From contig JAGDWR010000035.1 in assembly GCA_023269865.1 (NCBI GenBank), positions 26,133-35,494 on the forward strand: a stretch of DNA of 9,362 nt, in the 5' to 3' direction. The notes beneath the pieces were generated by a model. The model was given only the letters and a program-made list of their open reading frames with translations. It had not been told where the DNA came from and ran no database searches. The stretch is from Candidatus Methanodesulfokora sp. (GTDB taxonomy: Archaea > Korarchaeota > Korarchaeia > Korarchaeales > Korarchaeaceae). The position numbers and the translations under genes are program-made. Positions 6,614-9,362 of the stretch are shown here, piece by piece. Numbering within the stretch: position 1 is the stretch's first letter; each line of letters opens with the position of its first letter.

Positions 6614-6958
6614 CTAACGGATTCTCCTTACATATTTATCTACTATTTCTCTAATAGTCCTTCCCTCAATTACCTGAAATCCTATCTCCCAGTCCATCAG
6701 CTTCTCCACAACAGAGGGGCTGCATGGTTTAGGGGATATCAGAATATCTATTCTCTTGCTCTTTAACCAAGATGCAAGGCTTATCTCCCTGCTAGGAATT
6801 AAGAGAGATGATATGGGATTTCTTACTATTTCTACTAGATTAGCTTCCCTGTTTTTCACCTCAATTATTGCCATGAAAGGGGATCCGAGGGGTCTAGGGT
6901 GCACTTCCGAATCCAGTCCTTCATCAGACCAGGCAGGTATAGCAAGTCTCACCGACAT
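6614..6958 (-). CDS. NifX/NifB-C-terminal-like (dinitrogenase FeMo-cofactor family) small protein
   Basis: Small soluble protein of the dinitrogenase iron-molybdenum cofactor family, a ribonuclease-H-like fold found in many archaea without nitrogenase, often thought to bind metal clusters; its role here is unknown. From ATG 6958 it has 114 residues, a normal length. Features: first strand VRLAIPAW (3-10), then LDSEVHPRPLGSPFMAIIEV (15-34), matching the family's ld..v..hFGraPyF.i.ev region, the strand IDILIS (70-75) where members have the L...GI/D motif, and the end GFQVIEGRTIREIVDKYV, typical of the family. The usual HFG is replaced by RPLG and the only cysteine is C79. ATG 6958 is favoured because it precedes the first core strand directly and has a TATA-like box 24 nt upstream. 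TTG 7006, overlapping the M42 stop as TTGA, would add 16 residues. Confidence 0.85.
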   Translation of the reverse strand: MSVRLAIPAWSDEGLDSEVHPRPLGSPFMAIIEVKNREANLVEIVRNPISSLLIPSREISLASWLKSKRIDILISPKPCSPSVVEKLMDWEIGFQVIEGRTIREIVDKYVRRIR

Positions 6959-6976
6959 ATGGCTGGCAGCCTCGGC

Positions 6977-6987
6977 AAATTTAAATA
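6977..6987 (-). promoter_or_regulatory. TATA-like box for the NifX-like gene
   Basis: The minus strand reads TATTTAAATTT, centred 24 nt upstream of ATG 6958, the leaderless spacing. It would allow transcription separate from the upstream M42 gene and argues against using TTG 7006 as the only start. Confidence 0.6.
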
Positions 6988-7002
6988 CTTTTTTATTCAC
7001 GC

Positions 7003-8043
7003 TCAAATTTTTATAGAAATTGAATATTCAACTAGGAGCCTAGCTAGATCCGACATGTCCCTTAGATCCACCATCTCCACGCCGCTGTGCATGTACCTGT
7101 TTGGCACTGAAACAAGGCCCGTCTTAACCCCTCCTCTGGCTATCTGAATTGCCCATGCATCTGTTCCTGCTCCTCTTGGATCCGCCTCCCTCTGATATCT
7201 TATCCCATATCTCTCAGCGATCTCTATAAGAGATTCCGTCACCTCTCTATGATATATGGGACCTATTGATATAACTGGACCTTTTCCAAGCTCTACAAAA
7301 GCTATATCCTTTGTCTCAGGTGTTTTTGCATGGGTCACATCTACAATCACTGCTAAATCTGGCTTCAGTTCGTACCCTATCATGCTAGCTCCTCTTAACC
7401 CTATCTCCTCTTGTACAGTGGCCACAAAGTAGACAGATATATCTCCAAGCTCGCTTTTCCTGCTGGCAAGCATTCTTGCCGCATATATTATTGAAGCCAA
7501 TCCTGCTTTATCATCCATTCCAGAGCCTATAACCCTGTATTTTCCTGCCAACTCCGGCTCAGAGTAGAGGCACACATAGTCCCCAACTTTAACCCCTGCT
7601 TCCTCGGCTTCCTCTTTACTATCGACCCCTATGTCTATTACAAGATCTTTAAAGTCTATTTTCTTCTCCTTTTCCTTCATGAGATGAGGAGGAAGAGTTC
7701 CTATGACCCCTCTTATGTTTCCCTTTGAGGTTATCACGGTGACCTTGCTTCCATAGGCCACCCTTGCATCCCATCCTCCTATCGGTGAGAATTTAAGATA
7801 GCCTGATTCATCTATATTTGTTACAATGAAGCCTATTTGATCGACATGAGCTGCAAAGAGGAGCTTTTTCTTCCCCATCGGATTTATAACAGCCACGCTG
7901 TTATCCCATGGAGTTGTCCAGAAATCATCCACATAGCCCGACAACAACTCCTCTATGGTCTCCCTTGCGTTACGCTCATATCCTGTTACAGTGGGAACAG
8001 AAGCAAGCCTTCTCAATATGTTAAATAGATCCTGGCGCTCCAT
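7003..8043 (-). CDS. M42 family metallo-aminopeptidase (TET/deblocking aminopeptidase type)
   Basis: Cytoplasmic metallo-aminopeptidase that trims short peptides; archaeal members usually form hollow tetrahedral dodecamers. 346 residues, typical for the family. All five metal ligands are visible: H66 (in AAHVDQIGF, with D68 beside it), D177 (GSGMDDKAG), E213, D235 (VIVDVTHA) and H319 (NRYMHS). The catalytic base is E212 in VQEEIGLRG. The insert at about 85-165, between the H66 and D177 segments, corresponds to the dimerisation domain. The late motif GAGTDAWAIQIARGGV (291-306) is also characteristic. ATG 8043 is supported by a TATA-like box 26 nt upstream that starts right at the stop of the zinc-ribbon gene. 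Older annotations sometimes call such proteins cellulases or endoglucanases, which the motifs do not support. Substrate preference (acidic, hydrophobic or lysine) cannot be read from the sequence. Confidence 0.97.
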   Translation of the reverse strand: MERQDLFNILRRLASVPTVTGYERNARETIEELLSGYVDDFWTTPWDNSVAVINPMGKKKLLFAAHVDQIGFIVTNIDESGYLKFSPIGGWDARVAYGSKVTVITSKGNIRGVIGTLPPHLMKEKEKKIDFKDLVIDIGVDSKEEAEEAGVKVGDYVCLYSEPELAGKYRVIGSGMDDKAGLASIIYAARMLASRKSELGDISVYFVATVQEEIGLRGASMIGYELKPDLAVIVDVTHAKTPETKDIAFVELGKGPVISIGPIYHREVTESLIEIAERYGIRYQREADPRGAGTDAWAIQIARGGVKTGLVSVPNRYMHSGVEMVDLRDMSDLARLLVEYSISIKI

Positions 8044-8062
8044 AGGGCTTTCAGTAGTAGTG

Positions 8063-8075
8063 AAAATATAAAAAT
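8063..8075 (-). promoter_or_regulatory. TATA-like box for the M42 peptidase
   Basis: The minus strand reads ATTTTTATATTTT, centred 26 nt upstream of ATG 8043. It lies in the short gap between the zinc-ribbon stop (8077) and the peptidase and implies a leaderless peptidase mRNA. Confidence 0.65.
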
Positions 8076-8076
8076 A

Positions 8077-8229
8077 TTACTCATCCTTCGAGGAGTCCTC
8101 GTCTACTTCTCCGTAGACTGGTCCTCTGTAGCCGCAATCAGGGCAGAACCATTCCTCTGGAGTGAGCCACCCAGAAAGCGGGGATATTTTCATTATCCTC
8201 TTGCTTCCACATACAGGGCATACCTTCAA
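8077..8229 (-). CDS. Small C4 zinc-ribbon protein
   Basis: A 50-residue protein. The N-terminus MKVCPVCGSK and the middle WFCPDCGYRG form two CPxCG knuckles (C4, C7 and C29, C32), a classic four-cysteine zinc ribbon, with a 21-residue spacer that includes SPLSGWLTPEE. The tail is acidic (EVDEDSSKDE). The start is TTG at 8229; upstream on the minus strand GAGAGGT sits 7 nt away as a ribosome site, and no ATG is available in frame before the first cysteine. Tiny ribbons like this are common in archaea, as transcription- or ribosome-associated proteins or subunits of larger complexes, but this one cannot be assigned. It is divergent from the small membrane protein at 8301, with a possible shared TATA-like element, and lies just upstream of the M42 peptidase on the same strand. 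Rubredoxin is unlikely because the knuckle spacing and the aromatic residues differ. Confidence 0.85.
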   Translation of the reverse strand: MKVCPVCGSKRIMKISPLSGWLTPEEWFCPDCGYRGPVYGEVDEDSSKDE

Positions 8230-8264
8230 TGTAATTACCTCTCAAATGTATCTGGAGTTTCCTG

Positions 8265-8273
8265 CTTAAAAAG
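8265..8273. promoter_or_regulatory. TATA-like element that could serve two divergent genes
   Basis: CTTAAAAAG reads as CTTTTTAAG on the other strand. It is 32 nt upstream of ATG 8301 (+) and 40 nt upstream of TTG 8229 (-). With a start 26 nt downstream, the plus transcript has a leader of about 6 nt. The minus transcript has about 14 nt, enough to keep GAGAGGT. No better box is seen on either side in the 71-bp gap. Confidence 0.4.
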
Positions 8274-8300
8274 ATCGCTCTGGATCTGTGTGGTGGCATC

Positions 8301-8510
8301 ATGAGGAGGAGAAGTGGGGTAAGTGGAACTGTTGAGCAAGCTCTTCTGCTAATTCTAACAATAGCGCTCTTTCTCAGCATAGTGGCAGCTCCCATAATTA
8401 ATGTTGTCTCAATATTTGAGCAAGCTCCGTCAAAGCTGTGGAATGGGACTGTTTCGGCGGTAAAATGGCTAGATGAGACTGTCGCTAAGATATTTGGAAT
8501 AAATAGCTGA
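8301..8510 (+). CDS. Small single-span membrane protein, possibly pilin-like (class III-type signal)
   Basis: 69 residues. The N-terminus MRRRSGVSG is short and basic with glycines, then TVEQ with a single acidic residue, then one hydrophobic helix of about 22 residues (14-36). The remainder is a short polar segment with two tryptophans (W47, W56) ending in a helix. The order basic-Gly-Glu-hydrophobic is that of archaeal type IV pilin-like (class III) signals. However, the spacing does not match the usual pattern exactly: Glu would be +3 from cleavage after G9 or +6 after G6. It could equally be a plain signal-anchored small protein with the C-terminus outside. ATG 8301 fits a TATA-like element at 8265-8273 and a very short leader. 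A T-run follows the stop. Function unknown; the call as a real gene rests on the start, the charge and hydrophobic pattern, and the promoter. Confidence 0.6.
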   Translation: MRRRSGVSGTVEQALLLILTIALFLSIVAAPIINVVSIFEQAPSKLWNGTVSAVKWLDETVAKIFGINS

Positions 8511-8533
8511 TACATTTTATCATATATTTTTTC
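8511..8533 (+). terminator. T-rich stretch after the small membrane protein gene
   Basis: Right after the stop codon come TTTTATC and a run of six T (8527-8532), the kind of U-tract that ends archaeal transcripts. No hairpin is needed in archaea and none is obvious here. Confidence 0.4.
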
Positions 8534-8560
8534 TGTAGTATTTAATACTATTAATCCACA

Positions 8561-8592
8561 TTTCCTAAACTATCGGCTAAGTATTTCCTAAA
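8561..8592. repeat. Two copies of TTTCCTAAA, 23 bp apart
   Basis: TTTCCTAAA occurs at 8561-8569 and 8584-8592, in both cases preceded by A. They lie just upstream of a TATA-like box at 8605-8615. Two turns of helix spacing would suit a regulator binding one face of the DNA, but the region is A/T-rich and chance cannot be excluded. A short inverted repeat, AGTATT-T-AATACT, lies nearby at 8537-8549. Confidence 0.3.
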
Positions 8593-8604
8593 TAATTTCC
8601 CATC

Positions 8605-8615
8605 TTTTTATAAAA
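8605..8615 (+). promoter_or_regulatory. Strong TATA-like box without an obvious gene
   Basis: TTTTTATAAAA predicts a transcript starting near 8636. The only open frame following is a 37-codon remnant at 8692 that overlaps the IS605-like hairpins. The product may therefore be a noncoding RNA across 8636-8856, or the box may be a chance match. Confidence 0.4.
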
Positions 8616-8691
8616 TGAGTGCTCAGAAAATCCAAGTTTCAGCTCTGGGATGAATGAAGTTTAGATATAAAATTCGCCATAGCTGGAGGAG

Positions 8692-8805
8692 ATGTTCCCC
8701 TTCAGAAAGAGCGTATTCCCTCACAATATAGCCCATGAGTTAATGAGACGCATGGGATTGGGGAATCGTGAGCTCCCGAACAAGCAGAAGAGGCTGGAGG
8801 CGTAA
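8692..8805 (+). pseudogene. 37-codon open frame, possible remnant of a TnpB C-terminus
   Basis: ATG 8692 to TAA 8803-8805, preceded in frame by TAG at 8680-8682. The peptide ends RRMGLGNRELPNKQKRLEA, basic with no hydrophobic core. Its stop codon lies in the loop of hairpin 8793-8814, an arrangement like tnpB genes, whose 3' end overlaps the omega RNA and element right end. I cannot match the peptide itself to TnpB: the RuvC and zinc-finger parts would be upstream and are absent. The call therefore rests on position and on the RNA-like hairpins, not on protein similarity. It might also be non-coding. Confidence 0.3.
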
Positions 8806-8856
8806 AGCCCCAGCTGAACGCTGGAAGCTACCGGCTTTAGCCATGGAGCAGCTCAC
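8793..8856 (+). mobile_element. Probable IS200/IS605-family right end (omega-RNA-like hairpins)
   Basis: Two adjacent hairpins. First: GCTGG (8793-8797), bulged A, GGC, loop GTAAA, GCC, CCAGC (8810-8814). Second: GCT and CC-GGC (8827-8835), loop TTTA, GCC-GG-AGC (8840-8849), with a bulged A8830 on one side and AT on the other. The string GAAGC..CCGGCTTTAGCC.TGG followed by CAGCTCAC is the pattern at the right ends of archaeal IS605-type elements, in which a subterminal hairpin with a CTTTAG core is followed by a T(C/T)AC cleavage site. The end abuts the stop of the minus-strand gene at 8862. No tnpA or complete tnpB is present in the window and I could not identify a left end. It is either a decayed fragment or a short non-autonomous (MITE-like) copy. 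Confidence 0.5.
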
Positions 8857-8861
8857 CTGAA

Positions 8862-9173
8862 TCACCCCAGCAACAGCTCTAGTATTATTAGAAGTATTAT
8901 CCCGGATATTATGAGTCTTTTCCCTTTATAACTGAATAAATCGCTGGCCCACAACACTGCACCTATTGCTATAAGAGCTCCCCCAAGCACTCTTCCAATC
9001 GTTAATGCAGCATCTTTTATAGCGTTTATCATAGCCACTATGGCATTTACCATGTTTCTAACCGCCTCGCTGAACCTCCTGTTGAAATCATCTAATATGC
9101 CATCTCCCGCCGAGACAGCAACAGCTCGTGTAGTAACAAGAATCATCAGCAGAAACAAGAACAACCTTTTCAT
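8862..9173 (-). CDS. Secreted two-helix membrane protein resembling VirB2/CedA1-type pilins; function unproven
   Basis: 103 residues from ATG 9173. Residues 1-22 are a Sec-type signal peptide (MKRLFLFLLM, hydrophobic core, AVSA then GD as cleavage site). The mature protein would be about 81 residues: an amphipathic helix (about 25-55), a first membrane helix TIGRVLGGALIAIGAVLWAS (58-77), a short positive loop SYKGKR (81-86), and a second membrane helix to the C-terminus (87-103). This order, size and charged inter-helix loop are those of conjugative pilins (VirB2/TraA) and of the archaeal DNA-import pilins of the Ced/Ted systems. I cannot show sequence homology. No ATPase (CedB/HerA-like) or channel gene is in the window. 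ATG 9173 is favoured over ATG 9203 because the signal peptide starts there and a TATA-like box lies 24 nt upstream. It converges with the small membrane protein at 8301. Confidence 0.75.
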   Translation of the reverse strand: MKRLFLFLLMILVTTRAVAVSAGDGILDDFNRRFSEAVRNMVNAIVAMINAIKDAALTIGRVLGGALIAIGAVLWASDLFSYKGKRLIISGIILLIILELLLG

Positions 9174-9192
9174 ACAAACCCTTCTAAAGGCG

Positions 9193-9200
9193 AATTTTAT
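9193..9200 (-). promoter_or_regulatory. TATA-like box for the pilin-like gene
   Basis: The minus strand reads ATAAAATT, centred about 24 nt upstream of ATG 9173, consistent with a leaderless mRNA. It lies inside the ten extra codons that a start at 9203 would require, and so favours the shorter protein. Confidence 0.55.
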
Positions 9201-9203
9201 CAT

Positions 9204-9362
9204 AGAAATGGCGGGAAAATTGGGAATAGTTTTATCTGGACTTCATGGGAGCACTTATTTCACATTCTGGAACACTTATACCTGCTGAACTAATGTTTTC
9301 CGATCTTTTTGAAAGCTCACCGTTCAAATAAATCCACCATGTTGTGGTAAACTTCTCTGAGA
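9204..9362. other. Window edge, no gene assigned
   Basis: About 160 bp. On the minus strand a frame is open from the edge (9360) to a TAA near 9232; its 43 codons contain TTTWWIYLNGE and could be the C-terminus of a gene that starts beyond the window. Another minus frame ends in VYHNMVDLFER at about 9320. On the plus strand a 28-codon frame starts at ATG 9245, without a ribosome site or well-placed TATA box. None can be chosen from this sequence alone. CAAATAAAT at 9325-9333 could be a TATA box for a plus-strand gene beyond the edge. Confidence 0.3.

Noticed and set aside
8138..8515. 125-codon minus-strand frame spanning the 8230-8300 gap
   Set aside because: It runs antisense to the small membrane protein and out of frame with the zinc ribbon, whose CPxCG pairs are in another frame.
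8640..8861. tRNA, RNase P RNA or SRP RNA in the structured region
   Set aside because: No T-loop GTTCRANNC, no RNase P core or SRP GGAAGCA-type loop; the hairpins fit an IS605-type end better.
1..9362. CRISPR array, rRNA genes, integrase or attachment sites
   Set aside because: No regularly spaced repeats, no rRNA sequence beyond the short guide complements, and no recombinase-like protein in any frame examined.

Overview
The window comes from a hyperthermophilic or thermophilic archaeon, most likely of the Thermoproteota (Crenarchaeota). Three things suggest this. It carries an archaeal-type XPD helicase, an archaeal box C/D guide RNA and an archaeal M42 aminopeptidase. Five genes have an A/T-rich TATA-like box 24-26 nt upstream of the start codon, the spacing of leaderless archaeal mRNAs. 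Arginine is coded mostly by AGA/AGG. The sequence does not fix genus or order.

Layout. (1) 1-887 (+): C-terminal two thirds of glutamyl-tRNA reductase (hemA), cut by the window edge. (2) 901-2481 (-): a 526-residue protein with a cysteine-free thioredoxin-like N-terminus, long coiled coils and a possible winged helix, facing hemA tail to tail. (3) 2533-4371 (-): the iron-sulfur helicase XPD. Its conserved N-terminus, including the Walker A motif, lies upstream of the first ordinary start codon, so it must start at ATA or be restored by a frameshift. (4) 4497-6414 (+): a four-helix membrane protein, a DUF711/UPF0210 protein, and an unknown small alpha/beta protein overlapping DUF711 by ATGA. 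(5) 6480-6542 (+): a box C/D sRNA whose two guides match the 16S rRNA decoding site and the 915 region. (6) 6614-8229 (-): a NifX-type small protein, an M42 metallopeptidase and a 50-residue zinc-ribbon protein. (7) 8301-9173: two small membrane proteins pointing at each other, one of them built like a conjugative (VirB2/CedA1-type) pilin. Between them lies what looks like the right end of an IS200/IS605 element.

How it works together. This is mostly a patchwork of single housekeeping genes with their own promoters, not one pathway. Real linkages are the DUF711 pair (translational coupling), the XPD/coiled-coil tandem, the M42/NifX-like tandem (stop and possible start overlap), and the zinc ribbon and small membrane protein, which diverge from one shared TATA-like element. 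The points most worth checking are the guide RNA, the missing XPD start codon, the pilin-like protein and the IS605-type end.
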